Part shown: one piece after another, positions 1 through 8,222 of the stretch
How the letters are laid out: the number at the start of each line of letters is the position of its first letter
Numbering within the stretch: position 1 is the first letter of the stretch
Source: Clostridia bacterium
GTDB taxonomy: Bacteria > Bacillota_A > Clostridia > Christensenellales > Aristaeellaceae
Length of the DNA: 13,331 nt
Assembly: GCA_017481185.1 (NCBI GenBank)
Contig: JAFUPO010000084.1
Coordinates: 1-13,331, forward strand
Direction: 5' to 3'
Notes under the pieces: model-generated
Databases searched by the model: none
The model's input: only the letters and a program-made list of their open reading frames with translations
Told to the model about the DNA's origin: nothing
Program-made: the position numbers and the translations under genes

Positions 1-833
1 ATGAAAAGCCCTTGATAAAAGGGCTGATAGCTGGCTGCATAAGAGCCGACCTCCAGGCCAATACCCGGCGCTGTTAGCCGATAGGAAATCCGTTCGATGG
101 CCTTGCGCGTGCCCGCTAGATAGCCGCCGGTAGGCGCTAAACCACCGCCGGGATTTTTGATCAAGCTGCCCACCATCACATCAGCGCCCTAGTGGCTGGG
201 CTCATCTAAACAAACAAACTCGCCATAGCAGTTGTCAACCATTAGGGTGATCTGAGGGTAATCTGCTTTGAGCATCTGTGAAAGGGGAGCAATGTCCTGG
301 GGCATGAGAGAGTTGCGCCAAGCGTAGCCCCGGCTGCGCTGCACCATAACGACCTTGGTATTGGGCCGCAACCCTTCGCGCACTGCCTCCAAATCAATCT
401 GCCCGGCATTATTCAGTTCCGCGCAGGAAAACGAAATCCCCATCTCAGCCAGAGAGCCCACAGGCTTGCTGGAGATGCCGATTACCTCATCAAGCGTATC
501 ATAAGGCATCCCGGTAGCTGATAGCACATGATCACCCGGAAGCAGAAGACCAAAAAGGCACAGGGACAGCGCATGAGTTCCCGAAGCGATATGGGGGCGC
601 ACGATGGCTGCCTCTGTGTTAAACAGATCGGCAAATATTCTTTCCAAGGTATCCCGTCCCACATCGTCATAACCGTACCCGGTGGTGGGAGCAAAATGGC
701 GCGCTGCAACCTGATGCTCTTGAAATATGCCAATGACCTGTTCTGTGTTGGCATATTCGATGGCTTCAATACGTGCAAAGGCTTCTTGCGCTTCTGTTTC
801 CGCCTGGCGGATCAATTGCTGTATCTTGTTCAA
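1..833 (-). pseudogene. Methionine gamma-lyase-like (YnbB/aluminium-resistance type) PLP enzyme, interrupted by in-frame TAG and cut by left edge
   Basis: This looks like the fold-type I PLP protein annotated as 'methionine gamma-lyase family' or 'aluminium resistance protein' (Bacillus YnbB). The intact stretch is 214 codons (189-833). It contains TGYGYDDVGRDTLE (residues 51-64), RPHIASGTHALSL (79-91), QRSRGYA (165-171) and MVDNCYGEF (198-206). A TAG at 189-191 follows EPSH. Beyond it the same frame stays open to base 1 and keeps reading family sequence, including GSLIKNPGGG with the predicted PLP lysine at codon 226 (156-158), then LAPTGGY. A product ending at the TAG would lack that lysine and should be inactive. 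The start is TTG at 831-833, with CAGGAGG 10 bases upstream, overlapping the miaA stop by four bases. The family is usually a little over 400 residues, so roughly a third lies outside the window. The family is well recognised, but the true substrate is not known from sequence. Nonsense mutation, sequencing error or readthrough all remain possible. Confidence 0.8.
189..191 (-). other. In-frame TAG codon inside the YnbB-like gene
   Basis: On the minus strand the codons read gag-ccc-agc-cac-TAG-ggc-gct-gat. The protein on both sides belongs to the same family. From memory, related proteins have a small hydrophobic residue, often valine, at this place (EP-x-x-V-GAD). One base change from CAG, GAG, AAG, TTG, TGG or TCG would give TAG, while a valine codon would need two changes. 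None of the other nine genes in the window ends in TAG. Confidence 0.85.
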
Positions 834-1765
834 GGGTCTTTTGCCTCCTGTAATTGATCATGAACTATTTTGAGGGCCTTCACAGGCGTTTGCGTATCCT
901 GGCCATCCAGCCAGGACACCTGGGGGGTACGCCTAAACCAGGTCATCTGCCGCTTGGCATACTGCCGTGTGCCGATCTTGATCTGCTCCACCGCTGCCTC
1001 CAAGGGAATTTCGCCTAAAAGGTAGGGGGCCAGTTCTTTATAGCCCAGCCCCTGCATGGATTGGGCCGCAGGGGAAACTCCTTCTGACAATAGCTTTTGT
1101 ACCTCTTTGATCAAGCCATCTGCCAGCATCTGATCGACCCGCCGGTTGATGCGATCAATGAGCAACGGCCGCTCCATGCCAACACCCAGCGTGATTAAAT
1201 GGTATGGACACAGCTGCTTCTGCTGCGTTTGCTCAGAGAGCGGCCTCCCTGTTAACTCAAAAACCTCTAGGGCCCGTATGACACGCCGGCTATCATTAAC
1301 GTGGAGCCTTGCTGCGGCAGCTGGATCCACCTTAGCCAACTGCATATGCAGCTCATTCTTTCCCTCTGGGGAGGAAGCGATGGCCTCAAGTTTTTTTCGC
1401 AGCCCCTCGTTACCAACGGTTCCACCTAGGGTAAGGCCCCCTGAAAGCGCTTTAAGATACAGCCCAGTGCCGCCTACGAGAATCGGAACTTGACCATTGG
1501 CATGAATCGTTTCGATGCAGGCCTTTGCTCCTTCAACATATTCAGCCACACTGTATGGCTCCTTAGGAGAAACCACATCCAACATATGATGGGGGATCCC
1601 TTCTCGCTCTGCCATCGTGGGCTTTGCCGTGCCAATGTCCATCCCACGGTAAACCTGCATAGAGTCCATGCAAAGGATCTGCGTCTGGAGCTGCTTGGCC
1701 AAATAGATGGAAAGCGCCGTTTTGCCGCTGGCTGTTGGCCCCACGATTGCAATAACCGGCTTCAT
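830..1765 (-). CDS. miaA: tRNA dimethylallyltransferase MiaA
   Basis: The enzyme transfers a dimethylallyl group from DMAPP to N6 of A37 in tRNAs that read UNN codons, giving i6A37, the substrate of MiaB. It is 311 residues, a normal length. Visible motifs are the P-loop GPTASGKT (residues 9-16), DSMQVYRGMDIGTAKP (34-49), VGGTGLY (97-103), DSRRVIRALE (158-167), QGLGYKEL (238-245) and TRQYAKRQMTWFRR (266-279). The ATG at 1763-1765 follows AAGGAG by seven bases, and this ribosome site abuts the mutL stop. The gene lies 12 bases after mutL and overlaps the next gene by four bases. In Bacillus miaA is followed by hfq, but here the YnbB-like gene comes directly. It ends in TGA. Identification is secure. 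Confidence 0.97.
   Translation of the reverse strand: MKPVIAIVGPTASGKTALSIYLAKQLQTQILCMDSMQVYRGMDIGTAKPTMAEREGIPHHMLDVVSPKEPYSVAEYVEGAKACIETIHANGQVPILVGGTGLYLKALSGGLTLGGTVGNEGLRKKLEAIASSPEGKNELHMQLAKVDPAAAARLHVNDSRRVIRALEVFELTGRPLSEQTQQKQLCPYHLITLGVGMERPLLIDRINRRVDQMLADGLIKEVQKLLSEGVSPAAQSMQGLGYKELAPYLLGEIPLEAAVEQIKIGTRQYAKRQMTWFRRTPQVSWLDGQDTQTPVKALKIVHDQLQEAKDP
844..850 (-). promoter_or_regulatory. Ribosome binding site for the TTG start of the YnbB-like gene
   Basis: CAGGAGG on the minus strand lies inside the last codons of miaA, 10 bases before the TTG at 831-833. It is the reason for choosing this non-ATG start. The TTG overlaps the miaA TGA (TTGA), an arrangement that suggests translational coupling. 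Confidence 0.7.
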
Positions 1766-1777
1766 CCAATCACTCCT

Positions 1778-3739
1778 TTATTGGATCCGTTTAAACCGCT
1801 TGTCCAGCTCCGTATGGGTGAGGGCAACCACCAACGGCCTCCCGTGAGGGCAGGTCGGGGTAACGCCCTTTTCGGCCATCTGGCGCACAAGATCCTCTAC
1901 TTCCATTTGGGTCAGTGAATCGCCGCCCTTAACAGCTTTTTTGCAAGCCATTTGAAGGATGGCATTGCGTCGTTTTTCAAGGGTGTTCAAATTCCGCAAA
2001 CCGTCCAGCTGATCCAGAATATCCATCAAAGCTGATTTCGCCTGAGGAATTCCCAAAATCATAGGCACGCCACGAAGCTGCACCGTACGCTCATCAAAGA
2101 ACTCCACTTCAAACCCAGCCTGTTTGAGCGCTTCCTCATGGGTTTTAAGGATCTCGCGCTCACGATGCGTGAGCTCAATTACCTGAGGCACCAAGAGGGC
2201 TTGAGTCGCTGTGTGCTGGTCATAAGCCTTCATCATCTTATCATAGAGGATGCGCTCATGGACCGCGTGCTGGTCGATTAGCAGCAATTGATCCTGATAT
2301 TCTGCCAAGATAAAGGTTTGAAAAGCCACGCCAAGAATCTTCACGGCCAGAGGCTGCGTCTGCTTGATCGTCGGATGATCGAGCAGGCTTATTTCTTCAA
2401 CCTTGACTTCTTCACGTTGAGGCGCCGCCTGCGCCTTAATAGGCTCCCGCACGGGGGCAGTATGCGGCGTTACGTCAATTTTAGGCGGCAGAACAACCTG
2501 TGACCTTACGTCCATGATACCGGGTCTAAACGAGCTTTCCCGCATGGTGACAGGGCGAGGGGCAACATATACCGTAGGCGGAAGGGGGGTTTCCTTAGTA
2601 GCAGTCAAGATTGGCTGCTCAATTGCCTTTACCGCCTGTGGCGGAACCGCTTTTACTTGACTTACTTCTACCAGCGGTTTTGCTGCAGGCTGATGCTGAT
2701 TTTCTGAAAGGCTCATTTCCGGGATCTTTTCAAAGGGTGTGTCGCCCCTGAGAACTTGGCTAATCATCGCCACTACGCTATCAAAAACGAGCCGCTCATT
2801 TTGAAAGCGCACCTCTAACTTGTTGGGATGCACATTCACATCCACCTGCTCATAGGGCATGGTCAGATGAAGAACGCAGCTTGGGAAATGCCCAATGGTC
2901 ACCCGCTCCTTACAGGCAGTTTCCAAGGCTTGGGTCAGAACAACATTCTTCATATATCGGCCATTGATAAAGAAGGACTGATGGCTGCGGTTGCCTCTTG
3001 CGCTTTCCCCAATGCCGACATATCCTTCCAGGAGGATTCCCCCCTCATTGGCATTGATCCGGCGCATCGATTTGAGCATCTCTTTGCCGTAAATGCTGTA
3101 AACGGCAGAAGCCATCTCCCCATTGCCAGGGCTATGATAAACAACCTTGCCCTGATTGATAAAGCGAAAGGAAACGCTGGGATTGGATAGGATCATCCGC
3201 ATGACCATATCTGATACCAGGCTGGCCTCGTAAGAGGGCTTTTTCAGAAACTTCAAGCGCACCGGCGTGTTAAAAAACAGCTCTCGTACGACAAAGGTGG
3301 TTCCCTCCGGGCAGGCAGCCTCTTTGATGTCCAACAGCTGACCGCCTTCATTCACCGCTGTAACGCCATGGGCTTCATGACGGGCGCGCGTTGTACAGCT
3401 CATGCGGCTCACCGCTGCGATTGAGGCCAGCGCCTCTCCGCGAAAGCCCAGGGTTGCAATGCGATTCAAATCATCGGAGCGCGCAATTTTGCTGGTAGCA
3501 TGGCGTTCAAAAGCCATACGAATATCGCCGCTTGGGATACCGCTTCCGTTATCCGTAACTCTAAAATAAGTAATGCCGCCGTCGCGGATCTCTATGGTAA
3601 CTGCAGAGGCGCCTGCGTCGATGCTGTTTTCCACTAACTCCTTGATGGCCGCAGCCGGCCGCTCAACCACCTCGCCGGCGGCAATCTTTCCCACGACCTC
3701 GGCTGATAACCTGAGAATGGGCCTTCGTTCCTGGCTCAT
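1778..3739 (-). CDS. mutL: DNA mismatch repair protein MutL (endonuclease type)
   Basis: MutL is recruited by mismatch-bound MutS and, in bacteria without MutH, nicks the new strand itself. The protein is 653 residues. The N-terminal GHKL ATPase shows KELVENSIDAGA (residues 33-44, with E34 the likely catalytic base and N38 the metal ligand), DNGSGI (63-68) and GFRGEALASI (98-107). A proline- and valine-rich linker covers about 340-455. The C-terminal domain has the nuclease motif DQHAVHERILYD (489-500), ACKKAVKGGD (598-607) and CPHGRP (630-635). A likely beta-clamp motif, QALLVP, lies at 513-518. The usual DQHA-x2-E-x4-E motif here ends in Asp at 500 instead of Glu. The ATG follows GGAGG by six bases and lies 18 bases after mutS. 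It ends in TAA. Confidence 0.97.
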   Translation of the reverse strand: MSQERRPILRLSAEVVGKIAAGEVVERPAAAIKELVENSIDAGASAVTIEIRDGGITYFRVTDNGSGIPSGDIRMAFERHATSKIARSDDLNRIATLGFRGEALASIAAVSRMSCTTRARHEAHGVTAVNEGGQLLDIKEAACPEGTTFVVRELFFNTPVRLKFLKKPSYEASLVSDMVMRMILSNPSVSFRFINQGKVVYHSPGNGEMASAVYSIYGKEMLKSMRRINANEGGILLEGYVGIGESARGNRSHQSFFINGRYMKNVVLTQALETACKERVTIGHFPSCVLHLTMPYEQVDVNVHPNKLEVRFQNERLVFDSVVAMISQVLRGDTPFEKIPEMSLSENQHQPAAKPLVEVSQVKAVPPQAVKAIEQPILTATKETPLPPTVYVAPRPVTMRESSFRPGIMDVRSQVVLPPKIDVTPHTAPVREPIKAQAAPQREEVKVEEISLLDHPTIKQTQPLAVKILGVAFQTFILAEYQDQLLLIDQHAVHERILYDKMMKAYDQHTATQALLVPQVIELTHREREILKTHEEALKQAGFEVEFFDERTVQLRGVPMILGIPQAKSALMDILDQLDGLRNLNTLEKRRNAILQMACKKAVKGGDSLTQMEVEDLVRQMAEKGVTPTCPHGRPLVVALTHTELDKRFKRIQ

Positions 3740-3757
3740 GCAAGTCCTCCATATTGA

Positions 3758-6361
3758 TTAAAGTTTGCGGGCCTTCTCCCGCAAAAGGAACAGCTGATTG
3801 ATTGCGTCCATCGGCGTTAGGGACATCACATCGATGCGCTGCAGCTCTTCAATCAGTTCGGTCTGCGCATAATTGAACAATCCCATCTGCTCATCAGGAC
3901 GTTTAGGCCCCTCTTCGAGAATGTTTTGGCTAATAGCGTTTTGGTTGATGTTAGAGACCTGGAGCCGTGCCTGTATTTCATGGGCCCTCACCAGCACCGG
4001 CTGGGGAACCCCTGCCAGGCGCGCCACATGGATGCCAAAGCTCTTATCAGCGCCGCCGCGAATAATTTTTCGCAGAAAGATCACATCTTCCCCGTGCTCC
4101 TTTACGCTGATGCAGTAGTTTTCTACGCCTTCAAGGCGGCCCTCCAGCTCAGAAAGCTCGTGGTAATGGGTGGCAAACAGGGTTTTTGCCCCGCATTTTT
4201 CCTTATCCGTCAGATACTCTACCACAGCCCAGGCAATGCTAAGGCCATCAAAGGTGCTGGTGCCCCGGCCGATTTCATCCAGAATGATTAGAGATCGCGG
4301 CGTGGCATTGCGCAGGATATGGGCTGTTTCCGACATTTCAACCATAAAGGTGCTTTGCCCGCTGGCCACATCATCCGAAGCCCCCACCCGTGTAAAAATC
4401 CTATCTACGATAGGAATACTGGCTTGCCGAGCGGGCACAAAGCTGCCGATATGCGCCATGAGGGTAATCAGTGCCACCTGACGCATATAGGTGCTCTTAC
4501 CAGCCATATTGGGGCCAGTAATTATGATCATTCGCTGGCCCTCGTTGTTCATGAGGGTATCATTGGGCACAAAGGCAGCCTCTCTAAGCGTCTGCTCCAC
4601 CACCGGGTGCCTGCCTTCTACGATGTTCAGCGAGCCGTCATCTGTTATTTGGGGCTTAACATAATGGTTGGAAACAGCCACCTTCGCAAGGGATACAAGA
4701 GCATCCAGGGTCTTAAGGCCTAGAGCTGTTCGCTGCATACGCGAGATTTGCTCACTGATCTTTTCGCGGATGTGCGCAAATAACTGCATTTCTAGTCGAA
4801 CAGATTGCTCCTGAGCGCCAATGATCTTCTGCTCAATTTCTCGAAGCTCCGGGGTGATATAGCGCTCTGAATTAGCCAAGGTCTGTTTGCGCTGGTAGCG
4901 CAAAGGAACCAGATCGTAATTTGACTTGGTTACCTCGATATAATAGCCAAAGACGCGGTTATATTGGATGCGCAGGTTTTTGATACCCGTCTCCTGACGC
5001 TCCTGGGCCTCCAGATCAAGGATCCATTGCTTGCCATTGGTCGCCGCCAGGCGGTACTCGTCCAAGGCAGCATTGTATCCCTGCCGGATGATGCCCCCCT
5101 CGGTAATGGGCAGGGGCGCATCAGGATCTATGGCTTTCTCAAGCAGTTCTGCCAGATCTGTCAAAGGATCCAAGAGGTTTAGAACGGATCGAAGCATATC
5201 GTTTTGGGCCGTCATAAGCATCTGCATGATGCCTGGCACCTTGGAAAGGGAATTTCCAAGAGCCAAACAGTCCCGGGCATTAACGCTTTTATAAGCCACC
5301 TTGCTCAAAAGCCGCTCAATATCATACACGCCCTTAAGCTCATCAGATAAAGTCATGGTAAGCACGTGTTGCCCAACAAGTGCCTCCACCGCATCCAACC
5401 GCTGCTGGATCTCTTCACGATCGATTAGCGGCTGCTCGATCCAGGTTCGCAGAAGGCGGCCGCCCATGGCTGTGGAGGTTTGATCCAGCAGCCAAAGCAG
5501 GGAGCCGCGCTTTGAACGGCTGCGAAGCCCTTCTGTAAGCTCCAGGTTGCGGCGGGTGTTTTTGTCCAGTAGCATGGTCTTCTGGCTTTGGTAGAGCTTA
5601 AGATCCGTAATATGCTCCAGCGCATTTTTTTGCGTGTCGTTAAGATAGCTCATTAGCGCGCCGGCAGCGCAGATAGCCGCCTTATGCTCATCGCCCAGCC
5701 CCAGAGCCATTAGATTCTGTAAATGAAAGTGATTCAGCAGGGTTTCCTGAGCGCGACTAGGCTGATAGAAGCTTTGAGGATATTCTGATGTAGAAATATC
5801 CGTGCTCACCGCTTCCATCAGGGTCACACGATCGTTGGTAATGATCTCCCGTGGATGAATTCGGGCAATCTCATCGCTTAAACTGTCCCTATAGGGCGAA
5901 ATCTGGTACACGCTAAATTCGCCTGTGGACACATCTGCAACAGCAAGGCCTGCCGCATCGCCGGCAAAGCAAATAGAAAGCAGAAAGCTGTTTTCTCGCT
6001 CCTGCAGAACAGAGGCATCAATGATTGTACCGGGGGTAATGATGCGAATAATGCCTCGCTCTACAAGGCCCTTGCTTTGAGCGGGATCAGTCAATTGTTC
6101 GCAGATGGCTACCTTATACCCCTTTTCGATGAGCCGCGTAATGTAAGTATTTGCACTGTGATAGGGCACACCGCACATGGGAGCGCGCTCCTTCATGCCG
6201 CAGTCACGTCCGGTCAGGGTCAGTTCCAGCTCCTGTGAAGCCAATTTGGCATCCTCAAAGAACATTTCATAGAAATCGCCCAAGCGGAAAAAGATGATGC
6301 AGTCCTTGTGCTTTTCCTTTAGAGTCATGTACTGCTGCATCATAGGGGTCAAAGTGGCCAT
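3758..6361 (-). CDS. mutS: DNA mismatch recognition ATPase MutS
   Basis: MutS binds base mismatches and small loops and, with ATP, forms a sliding clamp that recruits MutL. The protein is 867 residues, normal for MutS1. The mismatch-reading Phe-x-Glu is in GDFYEMF (F30, E32). The connector, lever and clamp regions span roughly 130-560. The ABC ATPase shows Walker A GPNMAGKST (616-624), SGQSTFMVEMSE (667-678), Walker B LIILDEIGRGTSTFDG (691-706) and ATHYHEL (730-736). QMGLF (825-829) fits the beta-clamp binding consensus. The C-terminal helices (about 832-867) fit the dimerisation part. The start follows GAGGAG by nine bases, and 37 bases separate it from the YlbF-family gene. The Bacillus neighbour cotE is absent. 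It ends in TAA, 18 bases before mutL. Confidence 0.98.
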   Translation of the reverse strand: MATLTPMMQQYMTLKEKHKDCIIFFRLGDFYEMFFEDAKLASQELELTLTGRDCGMKERAPMCGVPYHSANTYITRLIEKGYKVAICEQLTDPAQSKGLVERGIIRIITPGTIIDASVLQERENSFLLSICFAGDAAGLAVADVSTGEFSVYQISPYRDSLSDEIARIHPREIITNDRVTLMEAVSTDISTSEYPQSFYQPSRAQETLLNHFHLQNLMALGLGDEHKAAICAAGALMSYLNDTQKNALEHITDLKLYQSQKTMLLDKNTRRNLELTEGLRSRSKRGSLLWLLDQTSTAMGGRLLRTWIEQPLIDREEIQQRLDAVEALVGQHVLTMTLSDELKGVYDIERLLSKVAYKSVNARDCLALGNSLSKVPGIMQMLMTAQNDMLRSVLNLLDPLTDLAELLEKAIDPDAPLPITEGGIIRQGYNAALDEYRLAATNGKQWILDLEAQERQETGIKNLRIQYNRVFGYYIEVTKSNYDLVPLRYQRKQTLANSERYITPELREIEQKIIGAQEQSVRLEMQLFAHIREKISEQISRMQRTALGLKTLDALVSLAKVAVSNHYVKPQITDDGSLNIVEGRHPVVEQTLREAAFVPNDTLMNNEGQRMIIITGPNMAGKSTYMRQVALITLMAHIGSFVPARQASIPIVDRIFTRVGASDDVASGQSTFMVEMSETAHILRNATPRSLIILDEIGRGTSTFDGLSIAWAVVEYLTDKEKCGAKTLFATHYHELSELEGRLEGVENYCISVKEHGEDVIFLRKIIRGGADKSFGIHVARLAGVPQPVLVRAHEIQARLQVSNINQNAISQNILEEGPKRPDEQMGLFNYAQTELIEELQRIDVMSLTPMDAINQLFLLREKARKL

Positions 6362-6398
6362 GTGTCCTTACTCCTCGTCTTATGAATCCAAAATCTCC

Positions 6399-6803
6399 TT
6401 AGTGGTGGCAGCCGCTGCAGCTAGAGCAGGAGCCGGTGCATCCACCCTCGTGTTCTTCGCCGGTTTCACCGGTAATCACAAAACGGATGATCTGATTTAC
6501 GTTATCCATCATGTAGGTGAACTGGCCGCGGGCTTCCTGCATCTTCTTGACCAAAGGAAGCTCACTCACCTGCGCGTCCATATCTTCCAGCTCCTTGCCA
6601 GCCTCCGCGAGCGCGCTATGATCCATTTCATTGCTGGAGAGAATATCCTCCACTTTCTGGCGCAGCTCAGCCAGCTTCATGATCATGGCAGTGCAATTCT
6701 CATCCTTGGTCACGGCCAATTCAGCCTCACGCATTGCCTTGTATTCGTCGCTGTCCAGAATCAATTCGCCCAGCACCTGAGCCTGTTTCAAAACCTTTTC
6801 CAT
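6399..6803 (-). CDS. YlbF/YmcA (Ric) family protein with cysteine-rich C-terminal tail
   Basis: The 134-residue protein fits the YlbF/YmcA family: a helical body (about 1-110) starting with VLKQAQVLGELILDSDEYKA, then an acidic Gly/Glu linker and the tail CTGSCSSCSGCHH (C122, C126, C129, C132). In Bacillus the family members RicA (YmcA) and RicF (YlbF), with RicT (YaaT), form an Fe-S complex that works with RNase Y in mRNA processing and promotes competence, sporulation and biofilm. Position between miaB and mutS matches ymcA, and the C-x3-C-x2-C spacing suits a RicA-like cluster ligand, so a RicA-type role is the best guess. This is inference, since RicF and RicT are not in the window. The ATG follows AAGGAG by nine bases. 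An alternative view is a generic YlbF-family protein with a metal-binding tail. Confidence 0.85.
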   Translation of the reverse strand: MEKVLKQAQVLGELILDSDEYKAMREAELAVTKDENCTAMIMKLAELRQKVEDILSSNEMDHSALAEAGKELEDMDAQVSELPLVKKMQEARGQFTYMMDNVNQIIRFVITGETGEEHEGGCTGSCSSCSGCHH

Positions 6804-6821
6804 TGTTATTCGCTCCTTTGA

Positions 6822-8222
6822 TTAAATTCTTTCTCCACGCAGCGTATTAACGCCGCAGGATGTTACTTTGACCGCAATAATTTTGCCCACATCTTCACTG
6901 CTGCCGGGGAAGCTGATGGTGATGCCCCGCAGCCCTTTGCCAGAGACCATGGTTTTATCCCGCTTTGAAAGGCCCTCCACCAACACCTGCTCAGTTTTGC
7001 CAAGCATGGCCTGGTTGGCCTTGGCCGTCATCTTTTCCTGCAATGCGATTAGACGCAGGATACGATCCTGAGACACCTTCGCATCAACCTGCCCGGGCAT
7101 ACAGGCAGCCTTGGTGCCAACGCGGGGAGAGTAAATAAAGGTAAAGGCAGCATCATAGCCTACCTCCTCTACCAGGGAGAGGGTATCCTGAAACTGTTCT
7201 TCCGTCTCGCCGGGGAATCCTACAATCAGGTCCGTGGTCAGGCCGATGTCCGGCACGGCTTTGCGCAGGGCAGTCACCTTTTCAAGATAGGAGGCCCGGG
7301 TGTAATGGCGGTTCATGGCATGGAGGATTTCATCATTGCCAGCCTGAACCGGCAGATGAAACTGATGGCAAATGTGTTTCCCCGAGGCAATTACATCGAT
7401 CAGCTCCTGGCTCAAATCCTTCGGATGAGAGGTCATAAAGCGGATCCGCGGGATGCCTACCTCGTCCAGGCGCTTTAGCAACTGGGCAAAGGTAATGCCG
7501 CCGTCATAGGAGTTCACATTTTGCCCCAGAAGCATGATTTCCTGAACGCCGCTGTCACGCAGCGCTTTGGCTTCTTCAATGATCGCTTCAGGCGTGCGCG
7601 AGCGCTCCCTGCCGCGAACATAGGGTACGATGCAGTAAGAGCAGAAATTATTGCACCCATACATGATATTAATATAGGCGTGGTAAGGATTCAGCCTCTT
7701 AACCGGCAACTCCTCTGCAATGCTGCCGTCAACATCCATGACCTCGATCACCGGGCGGCGGGTTTCCAGCGCCTGCATGAACAGTTCAGGAAAGCGATAG
7801 AGATTGTGGGTTCCAAAGGCGAGATCTACAAACTTATACTGCTTGAGGATTTTGTCAGCCATACCCGGCTGCTGAATCATGCAGCCGCAGACGCCGATCA
7901 TGAGGTCAGGCTTCTCCTTCTTAAGCTCTTTTAACCAGGTTACATTGCCCAGCGCTTTGCGCTCTGCATTGTCCCTGACACAGCAGGTGTTGTAGATAAC
8001 AAAGTCTGCATTCTCCTTCTCAGCAGCTTCTGTTAAGCCCATATGGGTCAGCATACCAGCTAGATTTTCGCTGTCATGGGCGTTCATCTGGCAGCCAAAG
8101 GTTACGATATGATAGCTCAACGGGCGGCAGGGATGTGCCGCTACCTGCGCCATAAACTCTTCCTGCCGGAGGATTTCCTCCGGGGCAATGGTCACCGCTT
8201 GGCGTTCATGCATGGGTTTCAT
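6822..8222 (-). CDS. miaB: tRNA-2-methylthio-N6-dimethylallyladenosine synthase MiaB
   Basis: MiaB is a radical SAM methylthiotransferase that turns i6A37 of tRNA, the product of MiaA, into ms2i6A37. It has 466 residues. The N-terminal UPF0004 domain holds the second Fe-S cluster: C44 in TFGCQMN, C80 in NTCCVR, and C114 in VCGCMIQQ. The radical SAM motif is YGCNNFCSYC (C190, C194, C197), followed by VPYVRGRERSR. A TRAM domain fills about 406-466. A leader of about 35 residues precedes the conserved region, as in Bacillus YmcB. The first ATG (8220-8222) lies only three bases after AAGGAG, and a second ATG (8211-8213) lies 12 bases after it, so the exact start is open. The gene overlaps the end of the RNase gene by 17 bases and lies 18 bases before the YlbF-family gene. 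Confidence 0.96.
   Translation of the reverse strand: MKPMHERQAVTIAPEEILRQEEFMAQVAAHPCRPLSYHIVTFGCQMNAHDSENLAGMLTHMGLTEAAEKENADFVIYNTCCVRDNAERKALGNVTWLKELKKEKPDLMIGVCGCMIQQPGMADKILKQYKFVDLAFGTHNLYRFPELFMQALETRRPVIEVMDVDGSIAEELPVKRLNPYHAYINIMYGCNNFCSYCIVPYVRGRERSRTPEAIIEEAKALRDSGVQEIMLLGQNVNSYDGGITFAQLLKRLDEVGIPRIRFMTSHPKDLSQELIDVIASGKHICHQFHLPVQAGNDEILHAMNRHYTRASYLEKVTALRKAVPDIGLTTDLIVGFPGETEEQFQDTLSLVEEVGYDAAFTFIYSPRVGTKAACMPGQVDAKVSQDRILRLIALQEKMTAKANQAMLGKTEQVLVEGLSKRDKTMVSGKGLRGITISFPGSSEDVGKIIAVKVTSCGVNTLRGERI

Noticed and set aside
1490..1918. Plus-strand open frame across the miaA-mutL junction
   Set aside because: It crosses two secure genes on the other strand and matches nothing recognisable.
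6294..6821. Plus-strand open frame of 175 codons opposite the YlbF-family gene and the start of mutS
   Set aside because: It is antisense to two secure genes, has no family resemblance, and shows no convincing ribosome site.
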